Assembly: GCF_900243075.1 (NCBI RefSeq)
Contig: NZ_OEZH01000173.1
Coordinates: 1 to 61,462, forward strand
DNA: 61,462 bases
Reading direction: 5' to 3'
Source of the DNA: Clostridioides difficile
GTDB lineage: Bacteria; Bacillota; Clostridia; Peptostreptococcales; Peptostreptococcaceae
Shown: piece by piece, positions 38,772 to 48,311 of the stretch
How the letters are laid out: every line of letters starts with the position of its first letter
Position numbering within the stretch: the stretch's first letter is position 1
The notes under the pieces: generated by a model
Told to the model about the DNA's origin: nothing
Seen by the model: the letters and a program-made list of their open reading frames with translations, nothing else
The model's database searches: none
Position numbers and translations under genes: made by a program

Positions 38772-40151
38772 TTAAACAATTTTTGACAATAATGCTGTTG
38801 TTATTATAATGTAAACAGCTATACCAGTTATATCAAGAGCTGTAGATATAATTGGTGATGAAACTGTAGATGGGTCTGCATCCATTTTTTTTAATAAAAC
38901 AGGCATAAACGCACCTATTGTTGCACCCAAAACCATATTTATAAATAATGATATTGAAACAATTAATACAATGTCTAACTTTCTCATAACAAAGTAAATT
39001 ATAATACCTGTTATTATACTACACAAAAGACCTGTAATAATTCCTACAATAGCTTCTCTAACCACATTACTAAAATTCAAATCTTTATTAGACAATGTTA
39101 TTACTGTAACAGATGATGATTGAGTTCCAATATTTCCACCCATACCAATTACTACTGGTATAAAAAATACTAATGGAGCATATACAGGGTTCATTATATA
39201 GTCTAAGTTAGAAAGTATTAACGAAGCCAACAATCCTCCTATTAATGTAATAATTAACCAAGGTAATCTTCCTCTAAGTGCTGATATTGTCTGCTCTTTC
39301 AATGTAGGATTTTCTTTTTCAGCAACTTCTCTTTCATGTTCTGAACTTCCTGCAAACTTATACATATCTTCAGTTGCTTCTTCTTCCATTACATCGATTA
39401 TATCATCTACTGTTATTATTCCTTTTAATTTTTCTTGTCTATCCACTACTGGAATTGCTATTAAATTGTATTTAGATACTAATCTTACTGCTTCTTCTCT
39501 ATCTTCATCTACATAAACAGAGATTATATTTTCACTCATCAAATCTTCTACTATATTTGCATCTCTAGCTATTATTAATTCTCTTAATGACAATACTCCA
39601 ACTAGTTTTTCTTCATCATCAACTACATATATATAATAAATAGTTTCGGCTTCTTCAGCTTCTTCTCTCATATGGTCTATCGCCTCAAGAGCTGTCATAT
39701 CTTTATTTATAGAAATATATCCAGTAGTCATTGTTCCACCAGCAGAATCTTCATCATAGAATAATAGCTCTTTTACATAATCAGCATTCTCTTGATTTAA
39801 AAGATTTATTATGTGTTCTCTTTCTTCTTCTTCAAGCTCACTTAACTTGTCTGCCATGTCCCCAAGAGACATAAGTTCAAGTATATTTTTTGAGTGTTCT
39901 ACATCCAACTTAGATAAAATACTAATAAAAAACTCTACACTACCTTCTTCTAATATAGAAGATGCCATATCTAAAGGAAGTACTTCAAACAATTGAATTT
40001 TCATGTCTTCCTCTAAATTTTCCATTATATCGAATATATCAATTATATGATATTCCTCTATTAATTCTCTTAACTCCAATACTTTATTATTATCAATTAA
40101 TGATTTTACTTCATATAATAAATCTTGGGAAGCATCCAGTTTCCTATCCAT
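38772..40151 (-). CDS. mgtE: Magnesium transporter MgtE
   Basis: A 459-aa channel/transporter. The N-terminal helical domain (about residues 15-130) has LEEDMKIQLFEVLPLDMAS. A CBS pair follows (AGGTMTTGYISINKDMTALEAI; GIITVDDIIDVMEEEATEDMYK). Five membrane helices carry the pore signature (IPVVIGMGGNIGTQSSSV). ATG 40151 follows AGGTGGG. It lies 12 nt after era. No M-box riboswitch is visible, so expression seems tied to the upstream operon. Confidence 0.95.
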   Translation of the reverse strand: MDRKLDASQDLLYEVKSLIDNNKVLELRELIEEYHIIDIFDIMENLEEDMKIQLFEVLPLDMASSILEEGSVEFFISILSKLDVEHSKNILELMSLGDMADKLSELEEEEREHIINLLNQENADYVKELLFYDEDSAGGTMTTGYISINKDMTALEAIDHMREEAEEAETIYYIYVVDDEEKLVGVLSLRELIIARDANIVEDLMSENIISVYVDEDREEAVRLVSKYNLIAIPVVDRQEKLKGIITVDDIIDVMEEEATEDMYKFAGSSEHEREVAEKENPTLKEQTISALRGRLPWLIITLIGGLLASLILSNLDYIMNPVYAPLVFFIPVVIGMGGNIGTQSSSVTVITLSNKDLNFSNVVREAIVGIITGLLCSIITGIIIYFVMRKLDIVLIVSISLFINMVLGATIGAFMPVLLKKMDADPSTVSSPIISTALDITGIAVYIIITTALLSKIV

Positions 40152-40162
40152 ATAACCCACCT

Positions 40163-41056
40163 TTATTTATCATTATATCCAAAATTATTTATATAATTTT
40201 GTAAATTTCTCCAATTTTCTTTGACTTTAACCCATAATTGAAGATTTATTTGTGAACCTAAAAGTAATTCTATATCTTGTCTTGCTGATTTACCTATTCC
40301 TTTTAGTTTCCTACCATTTTTTCCTATTATTATTCCCTTATGTGAATCTCTTTCACAATATATTACAGCAGATACATCTACTATTTCTTTATCGTTTCTT
40401 GCTTTCATTTTTTCAATTTCAACAGCTACGCCATGAGGTATTTCATCATTAAGATAGTGAAGAACTTTTTCTCTTATAAGTTCTGCTATTAATACCCTCT
40501 CTGGCTGATCTGTAATCATATAATCTGGAAAATACTTTGGTCCTTCTTCTAAATAGTTTTGTATAACTTTTATTAGGGTATCCGTATTCTTTCCTTTTAA
40601 TGCTGATATTGGTACTATTTCTTTAAAAAGCCCCTCATTATCATACATTTTGATTATATCAAATAATTCATCTTTTTGGTCTAGTTGGTCTATTTTGTTT
40701 ACAACTAGAATTATTGGTGTTTTGACACCTCTTAAGTCCTCTATTATCTTTCTATCTCCAGGACCTATTTTTTTAGAATCATCAACCACAAATAATATTA
40801 AATCTACATTTTTAAAGGCTTCTGTTGCTGCCTTTACCATAAATTCACCTAATTTATTTTTTGGTTTGTGAATACCTGGTGTATCTAAAAATACTATCTG
40901 AGATTCTTCATCTGTATATACTGCTTGTATTGTATTTCTTGTAGTTTGAGGCTTATCACTCATTATAGCTATTTTTTCTCCAACTACATTATTCATTAAA
41001 GTAGATTTTCCTACATTTGGTCTACCAACTATACTGACAAAACCTGATTTGAACAT
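40163..41056 (-). CDS. era: GTPase Era
   Basis: A 297-aa protein with G1 GRPNVGKSTLMN, G3 FLDTPGIHKPKN, G4 VVNKIDQLD and G5 VPISALKGKN, and a C-terminal KH domain with the GIIIGKNGRKLKGIGKSARQDIELL motif. It binds the 3' end of 16S rRNA during 30S assembly. It is in the ybeY-dgkA-cdd-era order usual for Firmicutes. Confidence 0.97.
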   Translation of the reverse strand: MFKSGFVSIVGRPNVGKSTLMNNVVGEKIAIMSDKPQTTRNTIQAVYTDEESQIVFLDTPGIHKPKNKLGEFMVKAATEAFKNVDLILFVVDDSKKIGPGDRKIIEDLRGVKTPIILVVNKIDQLDQKDELFDIIKMYDNEGLFKEIVPISALKGKNTDTLIKVIQNYLEEGPKYFPDYMITDQPERVLIAELIREKVLHYLNDEIPHGVAVEIEKMKARNDKEIVDVSAVIYCERDSHKGIIIGKNGRKLKGIGKSARQDIELLLGSQINLQLWVKVKENWRNLQNYINNFGYNDK

Positions 41057-41121
41057 TAACTGTCTCCTAACTTTTTTATCTTCTTGTTTTAATTACATTA
41101 AATTTATTTAGATTTTTAAAT

Positions 41122-41523
41122 TTATTTTAAATCATTTCCAGAGAAATAGTTTGGCAACAAATCCTTTATATCATGCTCAAACACCTCTCCTTTAGTATAT
41201 CCTGTTATTATTTTTATATCAGAGCCAAACTCTATAATTACCTGCCTGCATATTCCACATGGATATGTTTGCTCATTATTTTCTGAGTTATCACTTGCTA
41301 TAGCTATTTTATAGATATCTTTGTCACCTTCTGATATTGCTTTAAAAATGGCTGTTCTTTCTGCACAATTTGTTCCACCTAATGATGCACATTCTATATT
41401 ACATCCAGTATAAACTTTACCACTCTTAGTTAAAAGAGCTGCACCCACTCTAAAACCTGAGTAAGGAGCATAAGAATGTTGTCTGGCATCTTCTGCCAAC
41501 TTTAACAATTCTATGTTATCCAC
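41122..41523 (-). CDS. cdd: Cytidine deaminase
   Basis: A 133-aa tetrameric-type deaminase. The zinc ligands are in CAERTAIFKAISEG and PCGICRQVIIEF, with YAPYSGFRVGAALLTKSG at the N-terminus. GTG 41523 is preferred because AGGAGGAGATGTT is directly upstream; the ORF frame extends through this site. It deaminates cytidine and deoxycytidine for salvage. Confidence 0.95.
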   Translation of the reverse strand: MDNIELLKLAEDARQHSYAPYSGFRVGAALLTKSGKVYTGCNIECASLGGTNCAERTAIFKAISEGDKDIYKIAIASDNSENNEQTYPCGICRQVIIEFGSDIKIITGYTKGEVFEHDIKDLLPNYFSGNDLK

Positions 41524-41641
41524 AACATCTCCTCCTGTATACAATAATTAAAAGTTATTTTTATTTAATACTCTACATTATATCATAAAATTTTAATTAG
41601 CACAGATTTGTTTTATTTTAAATATTTTATGTACATTTATT

Positions 41642-42361
41642 TTAATTATAGAACATTCCAAGCTGAAATACTAATATAGCTATCAGCACACCTAATAAAG
41701 CTCCAGCTATAGTCTCCCAAAATGTATGTATTTTTCCTTCAATCCTACTTTGGGCAACTAATACAGCCATTATATATGCAAGAGTAGATGCAACAACTCT
41801 TTCAGTCATAAGTGTAATTGCAGTTGCTATAGCAAATGCTAAAGCAGCATGACCACTTGGCATTCCTCCTTTTAAAGGAGTACCTGTAGAAGTCAATGCT
41901 TTTACAACTACAACAGCTATAAGAACCAATAATATACATATCAAGGTTATATGTAATTCTGATTCTCTTATTTTATAAATTAATATCCCAGATATATCCG
42001 TCAATTTATCATAAAACAAAATATATCCAACTACTACTGAGTTTAGTGCTGCTACTAGAACACCACCAGCCGCAACATCTTTTGCTATCTTAGCAAGCAC
42101 ATGATATTCATCAGTTACTAAATCAACAGCTTTTTCTATAGCTGTATTAAACATCTCCGCAACTACAACTAAACATATGGACATAAGCAACATTATCATT
42201 TCTAATTTTGAAAAGTTAAAAAACAAACTTATTATAAGAACAGCAACTGAACCTAAATAATGTATTTTCATGTTTCTTTCAAATTTAAATGTATACAATA
42301 TCCCTTCTATAGCTGCATTAAATGCTTTAATTATACCTTGACGAGCTTTTCCTGGTTTCAT
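41642..42361 (-). CDS. DgkA-type lipid kinase fused to a PAP2-like phosphatase domain
   Basis: A 239-aa membrane protein. Residues 1-120 are the undecaprenol/diacylglycerol kinase (AFNAAIEGILYTFKFERNMKIH, VVVAEMFNTAIEKAVDLVT, HVLAKIAKDVAAGGVLVAALNS). Residues 125-239 carry PAP2-like motifs: GGMPSGHAALAFAIATAI and QSRIEGKIHTFWETIAGALLG. A classic K-x6-RP first motif is not seen and the final Asp is Glu. It is 5 nt downstream of ybeY. It probably recycles undecaprenol to its phosphate or the reverse. Confidence 0.85.
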   Translation of the reverse strand: MKPGKARQGIIKAFNAAIEGILYTFKFERNMKIHYLGSVAVLIISLFFNFSKLEMIMLLMSICLVVVAEMFNTAIEKAVDLVTDEYHVLAKIAKDVAAGGVLVAALNSVVVGYILFYDKLTDISGILIYKIRESELHITLICILLVLIAVVVVKALTSTGTPLKGGMPSGHAALAFAIATAITLMTERVVASTLAYIMAVLVAQSRIEGKIHTFWETIAGALLGVLIAILVFQLGMFYN

Positions 42362-42366
42362 AAAAA

Positions 42367-42828
42367 CTACTCCCTTGTTATGTTTAACTTATTTAATATG
42401 TGTTCTTCTTTTTCTCTCATTTCTTTTGTATTTTCATCTGTATCGTGGTCATAACCTAAAAGATGAAACATACTATGACATATTAAAAAACATACTTCTC
42501 TTTCAAAACTATGATTGTACTCTATACTCTGTTCTAAGGCTCTTTCAAGAGATACTACTATATCACCTAGAGATTCTTCCTCTAACTCAACATCCTCAAA
42601 ATCATCACTTAAAAGAGGAAATGATAAAACATCAGTCACTCTATCAACTCCTCTATATTCTCTATTTAATTCATGAATCTCTTTATTATCTACAAAAGAA
42701 AGACTCACTTCATAATTATCATCATATCCTTCATAATCCAAACATTCTAAGATTATATCCTTTATCTTTTCAATTAACTCCTCATTTACTTCTAATTTAT
42801 CTTGTCTATCATCTAATATCAAATCCAT
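42367..42828 (-). CDS. ybeY: Endoribonuclease YbeY
   Basis: A 153-aa metalloprotein with the zinc motif HSMFHLLGYDHDTD (HxxxHxxGYDH). It follows phoH by about 55 nt and acts in 16S rRNA 3'-end maturation and ribosome quality control. Confidence 0.96.
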   Translation of the reverse strand: MDLILDDRQDKLEVNEELIEKIKDIILECLDYEGYDDNYEVSLSFVDNKEIHELNREYRGVDRVTDVLSFPLLSDDFEDVELEEESLGDIVVSLERALEQSIEYNHSFEREVCFLICHSMFHLLGYDHDTDENTKEMREKEEHILNKLNITRE

Positions 42829-42884
42829 TAACTACACCTACTTTTTATTCATTAATAATGCTATATATCTATATTACTACACTT

Positions 42885-43901
42885 TTACTTTCTTTTGAAA
42901 GTCTTTTCCTGTATTTTCGCTTTTTTACGTTCTTCTTTTTTAAATTCTTCTCTTTTATCATGCTTCTCATAAGCTCTTATTATTCTCTGTACTAACTCAT
43001 GTCTTACAACATCTCTATCAGTTAACATTATAGACCCAATTCCTGGAACTCCTTTAAGAATCTCTGTAGCCTGTATTAGACCACTCTTCTTATTTTGTGG
43101 TAAGTCTGTTTGTGTTACATCACCTGTAACTACAGCTTTAGAACCAAATCCTAGTCTAGTTAAAAACATTTTCATTTGTTCAGAAGTAGTATTTTGAGCT
43201 TCATCTAATATTATAAATGAATTGTCAAGGGTTCTACCTCTCATAAATGCAAGTGGAGCAACCTCAATAGTACCTCTTTCTAAATATTTATTAAATTTAT
43301 CAGCACCTAACATTTCAAATAGTGCATCGTATAATGGTCTTAAGTATGGGTCAACTTTGTCCTTTAAATCTCCTGGCAAAAAACCTAAACTCTCTCCAGC
43401 TTCCACAGCTGGTCTTGTAAGTATAATTCTACTAACTTCATCTCTTTTAAAAGCTTTTACTGCCATAGCAACTGCAAGATAAGTCTTTCCTGTTCCGGCA
43501 GGTCCAACGCCAAAAGTTATATCATTATTTTCTATAAGTTTTATATATTCTTTTTGACCTAAAGTTTTAGGTTGAACAGCTTTACCTCTTTGAGTTATGA
43601 CAATTGTTCCCTCAAGTTCTTTTATTTTTTGTTCACTACCTTCAAGTAAAAGAGACAATGAATAAGAAATACTCTGTTTGTCTAAATGTTTACCATTTGA
43701 TACAGTCTGATGTAATTCATTCATAAGTTTTAATGCAGAATCTACATTCTTTTCTTCTCCAATTAAAATTATATTACCTTCTCTAAGTATCACATCTATA
43801 TTTAAAGTTTTTTCTATTAATTTTACATTTTCATCAAAGTTACCAAATAACTCTCTTTCAAAATTACCATCTGCTATTGTAAATTTCTTTTGTATTATCA
43901 A
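42885..43901 (-). CDS. phoH: PhoH-family ATPase
   Basis: A 338-aa protein. The N-terminal KH-like region includes LFGNFDENVKLIEKTLNIDVIL, the P-loop is GVGPAGTGKTYLAVAMAV and Walker B is FIILDEAQNTT. TTG 43901 follows AGGAGGA at the right spacing; the frame stays open upstream through the Asn-codon repeats ending yqfD, but that extension is not real protein. It is coupled with ybeY in RNA metabolism. Confidence 0.94.
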   Translation of the reverse strand: MIIQKKFTIADGNFERELFGNFDENVKLIEKTLNIDVILREGNIILIGEEKNVDSALKLMNELHQTVSNGKHLDKQSISYSLSLLLEGSEQKIKELEGTIVITQRGKAVQPKTLGQKEYIKLIENNDITFGVGPAGTGKTYLAVAMAVKAFKRDEVSRIILTRPAVEAGESLGFLPGDLKDKVDPYLRPLYDALFEMLGADKFNKYLERGTIEVAPLAFMRGRTLDNSFIILDEAQNTTSEQMKMFLTRLGFGSKAVVTGDVTQTDLPQNKKSGLIQATEILKGVPGIGSIMLTDRDVVRHELVQRIIRAYEKHDKREEFKKEERKKAKIQEKTFKRK

Positions 43902-43938
43902 TTGAATTAGTCCTCCTAAGATTTTAAGTTTAATTTTA

Positions 43939-45282
43939 TTAGTTGTTATTGCTATTATTATTTTGACTATTATTACTATTTTGATTACTATTATTTTCAT
44001 CAGAACTGTTTTGGTCTTTATTATCCTTATTATCCTCATCAAATTCATTTCTTATATCATTTAATGGTCTTTTTTCTGGATTAGAAGGAACTTCCTCTTC
44101 GCCTTCTTTTGGTTTACTTTCTTCCTTTATAAACCTTTCTGCTTCTGATTTACTAAGAGGATAAATTTTAGCAATATTTTCACTAGTTTGAACTGTTATT
44201 AAATATTCTAACATATTTTTATTAACCTTAAAGTTATGTTTTACATCTATTATTCTAGCCGAAGCTGGGATTATGTATTCTAACTCTTTTAAAGCTTTTT
44301 CAGATAATTCTTTTTTTAACTCTTCTTTATTCCTTTTCACTTCTACTTTTTTTGTTTCATAAAAAGTACTCGTCTTTATCTTTATCGGAAAAGTATAGTC
44401 TCCTATTGATAGTTTTTTTTCTTTATTTTCAACAATATAATCTTTATATTTTATATTTTTTCTCATTGTGAACTCTTTATCATAAAAACTTAACGTATAT
44501 ATATTTTTCTTTTCTCCAGTCTTTTTGTTTACAGTATCTACATAACTTGCCTTTTTTGTAGATTCATAAAAAGTACTTGCCCATACTTCTGGTATTGATT
44601 TTGTATTAGCTCCATTTAACAAGACATCTCCCTTTTGGACTATATCTCCAGATTTAATGACAGATTTACCACTTCTAGGGATTACCTTTTCTATTATACC
44701 ATTTTTTAAAGCAATTACATTACAATAATTTGATTGGTCTGTAGATTTTAGGGATTCCGCCTTTTTTGTAACAGTAACAAATATATTTGTTCCTTTTACA
44801 TTAATGGATAAATATGCCACATCATTAAATTTTGACATCATATGGTCTCTAATTTCTTTTCTATCAATACTCTTCTTATATACTCCTGGTCTTACTCCAA
44901 CCTTGTAAAGCTCACTTCTAAGAGCTTCTTTTTTTATCCCTTCAGGAGATTGTATATATACATCTGTCACGAACTGTGATGTTGACATCAATAAAAATAA
45001 AGATACAACAGCACAAATCCACATACCTTTGTGCTTATAAATTCTTTTGATAATAAAAGGAACCCCTGTTTTTTGCTTTACCTTTATATCAAACTTACTT
45101 CCTCTATAAATATTCTTAAACTCTTTTATATCTTGTCTATCTATATGAAACTCCATTTTAGTATTTTTTATTCTAGTTACATTGTAAACACTTATCCCAT
45201 TTCTTATAAGATGATTTAAAAATTGTTCGAGTCCTACTCCTTCCACAACTATAACATAGTATCCCCTTATAAAACTTATCAA
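43939..45282 (-). CDS. yqfD: Sporulation protein YqfD
   Basis: A 447-aa protein starting with TTG after AGGAGGAG. A single membrane helix (MWICAVVSLFLLMSTSQFV, about residues 90-108) is followed by a large outer domain (LRSELYKVGVRPGVYKKSIDRKEI ... VIPRSGKSVIKSGDIVQKGDVLLNG). It is in the mother-cell sporulation set in Bacillus. Here the last 50 residues form an Asp/Asn/Ser low-complexity tail (DENNSNQNSNNSQNN) that is not typical. Confidence 0.93.
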   Translation of the reverse strand: MISFIRGYYVIVVEGVGLEQFLNHLIRNGISVYNVTRIKNTKMEFHIDRQDIKEFKNIYRGSKFDIKVKQKTGVPFIIKRIYKHKGMWICAVVSLFLLMSTSQFVTDVYIQSPEGIKKEALRSELYKVGVRPGVYKKSIDRKEIRDHMMSKFNDVAYLSINVKGTNIFVTVTKKAESLKSTDQSNYCNVIALKNGIIEKVIPRSGKSVIKSGDIVQKGDVLLNGANTKSIPEVWASTFYESTKKASYVDTVNKKTGEKKNIYTLSFYDKEFTMRKNIKYKDYIVENKEKKLSIGDYTFPIKIKTSTFYETKKVEVKRNKEELKKELSEKALKELEYIIPASARIIDVKHNFKVNKNMLEYLITVQTSENIAKIYPLSKSEAERFIKEESKPKEGEEEVPSNPEKRPLNDIRNEFDEDNKDNKDQNSSDENNSNQNSNNSQNNNSNNN

Positions 45283-45294
45283 GTGTATCTCCTC

Positions 45295-45531
45295 CTAATC
45301 AACATACTCAACATTGTAAATAATTCCTTTTATACCTATCTCACTATCAGTAATATACTTAAGTGATAGTTTATCCCCAGATATTTTAATTGTTTTAACT
45401 TTAGTCTTTATTCTTATTAAATCAACTTCATATTCTAATATTGATAGATAATTTTCTATACTCATAAACGTATTACTTGTAACAGTAATAACTGGTTGAT
45501 TTACTTGTAAATCAGTGGATATTTCTAACAT
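45295..45531 (-). CDS. yqfC: Sporulation protein YqfC
   Basis: A 78-aa protein. It contains VTSNTFMSIENYLSILEYEVDLIRIKTKVKTIKISGDKLSLKYIT, the YabP/YqfC family core. ATG 45531 is preferred because AAGGGGG ends only 2 nt before the upstream ATG at 45537. It lies 12 nt before yqfD, as in other spore formers. Confidence 0.92.
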   Translation of the reverse strand: MLEISTDLQVNQPVITVTSNTFMSIENYLSILEYEVDLIRIKTKVKTIKISGDKLSLKYITDSEIGIKGIIYNVEYVD

Positions 45532-45659
45532 AAGCATTACCCCCTTAATTAATTTTATGCTTGAAATAGGTATTTATGCACTTTATTGATGTTGCAATAG
45601 ATTAGTTTTAAAATTTTTATACAATAATACCTAATATTTAATATATTATTTAAACAATA

Positions 45660-45706
45660 AAAAGGTAATCATATTGATAAAAAATCAATATAATTACCTT
45701 TTTATT
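45660..45706 (-). terminator. Terminator of hpf
   Basis: AAAGGTAATCATATTGAT pairs with ATCAATATAATTACCTTT (one G-U) around a 5-nt loop, followed by T-rich sequence on both strands. It lies about 36 nt past the hpf stop. Confidence 0.8.
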
Positions 45707-45741
45707 TTTCTTATATAAAATCTAAACGTATACAATTTTTA

Positions 45742-46302
45742 TTAGTCTTGTTCTATTAAACCATATCCACCAGCTTTACGCTTATACACTATGTTTATTT
45801 CAAAATTATCTTGATTTCTAAACATATAGAAATTGTGTCCTACCAATTCCATTTGAAGTATTGCTTCTTCTGAGCTCATAGGTTTTACATTAAATTTCTT
45901 TCTTCTTTCTATAACTATATTTTTATCTTCTTCATCATAATCATAATCATCAAATTCATTGCTATTATCTATAAAGTCAACATTTTCAAATCTTATGCTC
46001 TTATTATTTTGACTTTTGTCTTTAACTTTAGTTTTATACTTGACAACTTGTCTACTTAATTTGTCACAAACAATATCAATCGCTGCATATAAATCATCTT
46101 CCACATCTTCTGCTCTTATTATTTGCCCACTAACAGGAATTATTGTAACCTCCACTTTTTGTCTATCCTTTTTCGCACTTACTGTTACTTTCACTTCTGA
46201 TTCAGGATCAAGGTATTTTTCTAACCTACTTAATTTTCCATCTACGTATCCTTTTATTCCGTCAGTTAATTTCATTTGTCTCCCAGATACTATTATTTGC
46301 AT
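45742..46302 (-). CDS. hpf: Ribosome hibernation promoting factor, long form
   Basis: A 186-aa protein. Residues 1-100 form the S30AE domain (MQIIVSGRQMKLTDGIKGYVDGKLSRLEKYL); the C-terminal domain (KFNVKPMSSEEAILQMELVGHNFYMFRN) drives 100S dimer formation. ATG 46302 follows GGGAGAGG. It is monocistronic with its own terminator. Confidence 0.95.
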   Translation of the reverse strand: MQIIVSGRQMKLTDGIKGYVDGKLSRLEKYLDPESEVKVTVSAKKDRQKVEVTIIPVSGQIIRAEDVEDDLYAAIDIVCDKLSRQVVKYKTKVKDKSQNNKSIRFENVDFIDNSNEFDDYDYDEEDKNIVIERRKKFNVKPMSSEEAILQMELVGHNFYMFRNQDNFEINIVYKRKAGGYGLIEQD

Positions 46303-46494
46303 AAAAACCTCTCCCTTCAAGCCTTTCCAATTCTAATACTTTAATATGTTAATCTTTAAATACAACTTTTATAAATTTATTATATTTAAATTAATATTAT
46401 TGTATATGAAAATGATTATTTTTAATAGTCTATTTATTTTTTATTTGGTGTGATATTATTAAAAGTACAGGGTAATTTACAAAACCTTTACATT

Positions 46495-46992
46495 CTATTT
46501 ATTAATAAACCATATAAAATAATTCAAAAATCCTGCATAAACAAGCCACATCAAATATACCAAATTTATGTATCCAGCTCTCTTATCTATTTTAGAAAAC
46601 TTAGAAATGGTTATTATAGAAACCAAAATCATTATTATTATATCTATTAAAGCTGTAAATCTAAGTCCAAACCCAAAAAATAGTATACTCCAAACAAAGT
46701 TTAGCACAAGTTGTAACCCATAATAAAAAATTGCATCTCTTACTTTAGGTAAGTTATAATCCGTTCTTAATATTAGGTATGAAGATATACCCATCAGTAT
46801 GTACAATATAGTCCAAACTATTGGAAATATAAAAGCTGGTGGTGCAAAGCTTGGCTTTGTGAGTTGTAAATAATAGGTTGAAATATCTGTTCCACTAATA
46901 ATCATTGTTAAAATGCTACTTAAGTAACCTATTATTAATGGTATCAATATGTTTATCAAAAAATTCCTAATCTCTTTTACTGATATAATCAA
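46495..46992 (-). CDS. TspO/MBR-family membrane protein
   Basis: A 165-aa protein with five membrane helices. The family motifs KPSFAPPAFIFPIVWTILYILMGISSYLI and LVLNFVWSILFFGFGLR are clear. The start is TTG after AAGGGG. TspO proteins bind porphyrins and cholesterol-like ligands. It stands alone between yqeY and hpf. Confidence 0.9.
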   Translation of the reverse strand: MIISVKEIRNFLINILIPLIIGYLSSILTMIISGTDISTYYLQLTKPSFAPPAFIFPIVWTILYILMGISSYLILRTDYNLPKVRDAIFYYGLQLVLNFVWSILFFGFGLRFTALIDIIIMILVSIITISKFSKIDKRAGYINLVYLMWLVYAGFLNYFIWFINK

Positions 46993-47070
46993 ATTTTTCC
47001 CCTTCTTTCAAAATTTTCTTTGATTATAGATATGCTCAAATATGACTTGTTATTCCCAAAAACTATAAAA

Positions 47071-47094
47071 AGCCTAGAGATTTCTCTCTAGGCT
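47071..47094 (-). terminator. Terminator of yqeY
   Basis: AGCCTAGAGA and TCTCTAGGCT form a short strong stem, followed on the minus strand by TTTTTATAG, just past the yqeY stop. Confidence 0.8.
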
Positions 47095-47102
47095 ATATCA
47101 AT

Positions 47103-47546
47103 CTATTGTAAGTTTTGTTTTACCAACTTATTTATAAGTTTTCCGTCAGCTCTTCCTTTAACTTTTGGTTGGATAACTGACATTATTTTTCCCATATCCT
47201 TCATAGAAGTTGCTCCTACTTCAGATATAGTAGATTTTACAATTTCTTCTAACTCTTCTTCGCTTAATTGTTGAGGTAGGTACTCTTTTAAAACTTCAAT
47301 TTCAACTTCTGTTTCTTTTATTAAGTCTTCTCTTCCAGCTTTTTCAAATTCAACTAATGCATCTCTACGTTGCTTTAATTGCTTTGCTATTACATCGATA
47401 ATTCCATCTTCATCAAGCTCGACCCTATTATCAACCTCATACTGCTTTATAGAAGCTCTTATTAAAGTTACTACAGATTTTCTCACTGTATCTTTGTTTT
47501 TCATCGAAGATTTCAAATCCTCTTGTAACTTCTGCTTAAGGGACAT
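47103..47546 (-). CDS. yqeY: GatB/YqeY domain protein
   Basis: A 147-aa protein. SLKQKLQEDLKSSMKNKDTVRKSVVTLIRASIKQYEVD and the C-terminal GADGKLIN-type end match YqeY. ATG 47546 follows GAGGTG; a frame 9 nt longer lacks a site. It is downstream of rpsU as in Bacillus. It resembles the GatB tail and may act on tRNA or amidotransfer. Confidence 0.93.
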   Translation of the reverse strand: MSLKQKLQEDLKSSMKNKDTVRKSVVTLIRASIKQYEVDNRVELDEDGIIDVIAKQLKQRRDALVEFEKAGREDLIKETEVEIEVLKEYLPQQLSEEELEEIVKSTISEVGATSMKDMGKIMSVIQPKVKGRADGKLINKLVKQNLQ

Positions 47547-47575
47547 CCCCTTCACCTCTTTATTCTTATTTACTA

Positions 47576-47755
47576 CTATTTCTTAGCGTTTTTTCTTCTT
47601 GCTGCTTCAGCTTTTTTCTTACGCTTAACGCTTGGCTTATCATAGTGCTCTCTTTTTCTCACTTCTGACATGATGCCAGACATTGCACATTGACGCTTGA
47701 ATCTTCTTAAAGCGCTGTCTAATGTTTCATTTTCTCTAACTCTTACTTCTGACAT
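47576..47755 (-). CDS. rpsU: 30S ribosomal protein S21
   Basis: A 59-aa protein, [22 protein letters not shown]..., with a very basic tail ([16 protein letters not shown]). GGAGGGAGGG is directly upstream of the ATG. It is in the mtaB-HIT-rpsU-yqeY order of Firmicutes. Confidence 0.97.
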   Translation of the reverse strand: MSEVRVRENETLDSALRRFKRQCAMSGIMSEVRKREHYDKPSVKRKKKAEAARRKNAKK

Positions 47756-47917
47756 TTCTTTTTCCCTCCCTCCAATAGCGCAATTATGCTGGGACTGTAA
47801 CTATGTTCTTTTTGCATAATATGCATTACAACCTAACACTTTGTTTATTATAAACTAAATTTTTACTTTTATCAAGTATTTTTATCAAGAAGGAACTCAA
47901 TTTTTCAATAATTTAGT

Positions 47918-48268
47918 TTAGTTTTGTCCCGCTTCGTAATTAGGAAGCTTTTTACCAGCTAAAATATGATAGTGCAAATGCTTAACTTCTTGCCCTCCAT
48001 CACTTCCACAATTATTTATGATTCTGAATCCAGTTTGGTCAAAACCTTTCTCTTTAGCTATTTTATTAATAACAACATGAATATGTGACACAATGTCCAT
48101 CTCTTTATCAGGAATATCAATTACACTATCATAATGTTTTTTAGGTACAACTAATATATGATATGGAGCAACTGGGTTCAAGTCGTTAAATGCTAAGACT
48201 CTATCATCTTCATAAACTTTAGTTGAAGGTATTTCTCCGTTCGCTATTTTACAAAAAATACAATCCAT
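47918..48268 (-). CDS. HIT-family nucleotide-binding protein
   Basis: A 116-aa protein. DCIFCKIANGEIPSTKVYEDD with zinc-type cysteines is the N-terminus and EVKHLHYHILAGKKL is the HxHxH histidine triad. It likely hydrolyses adenosine phosphoramidates or similar. AGGAGGTGG precedes the ATG. It lies 43 nt from mtaB. Confidence 0.95.
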   Translation of the reverse strand: MDCIFCKIANGEIPSTKVYEDDRVLAFNDLNPVAPYHILVVPKKHYDSVIDIPDKEMDIVSHIHVVINKIAKEKGFDQTGFRIINNCGSDGGQEVKHLHYHILAGKKLPNYEAGQN

Positions 48269-48311
48269 TTTTTTCCACCTCCTATCTTATAAATATTATA
48301 ATTTCTACATG

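Noticed and set aside
43902..44048. N-terminal extension of PhoH
   Set aside because: It is a reading of the yqfD Asn-codon repeat in another frame (Ile/Lys/Val-rich, no domain), and a good ribosome site supports the TTG at 43901.
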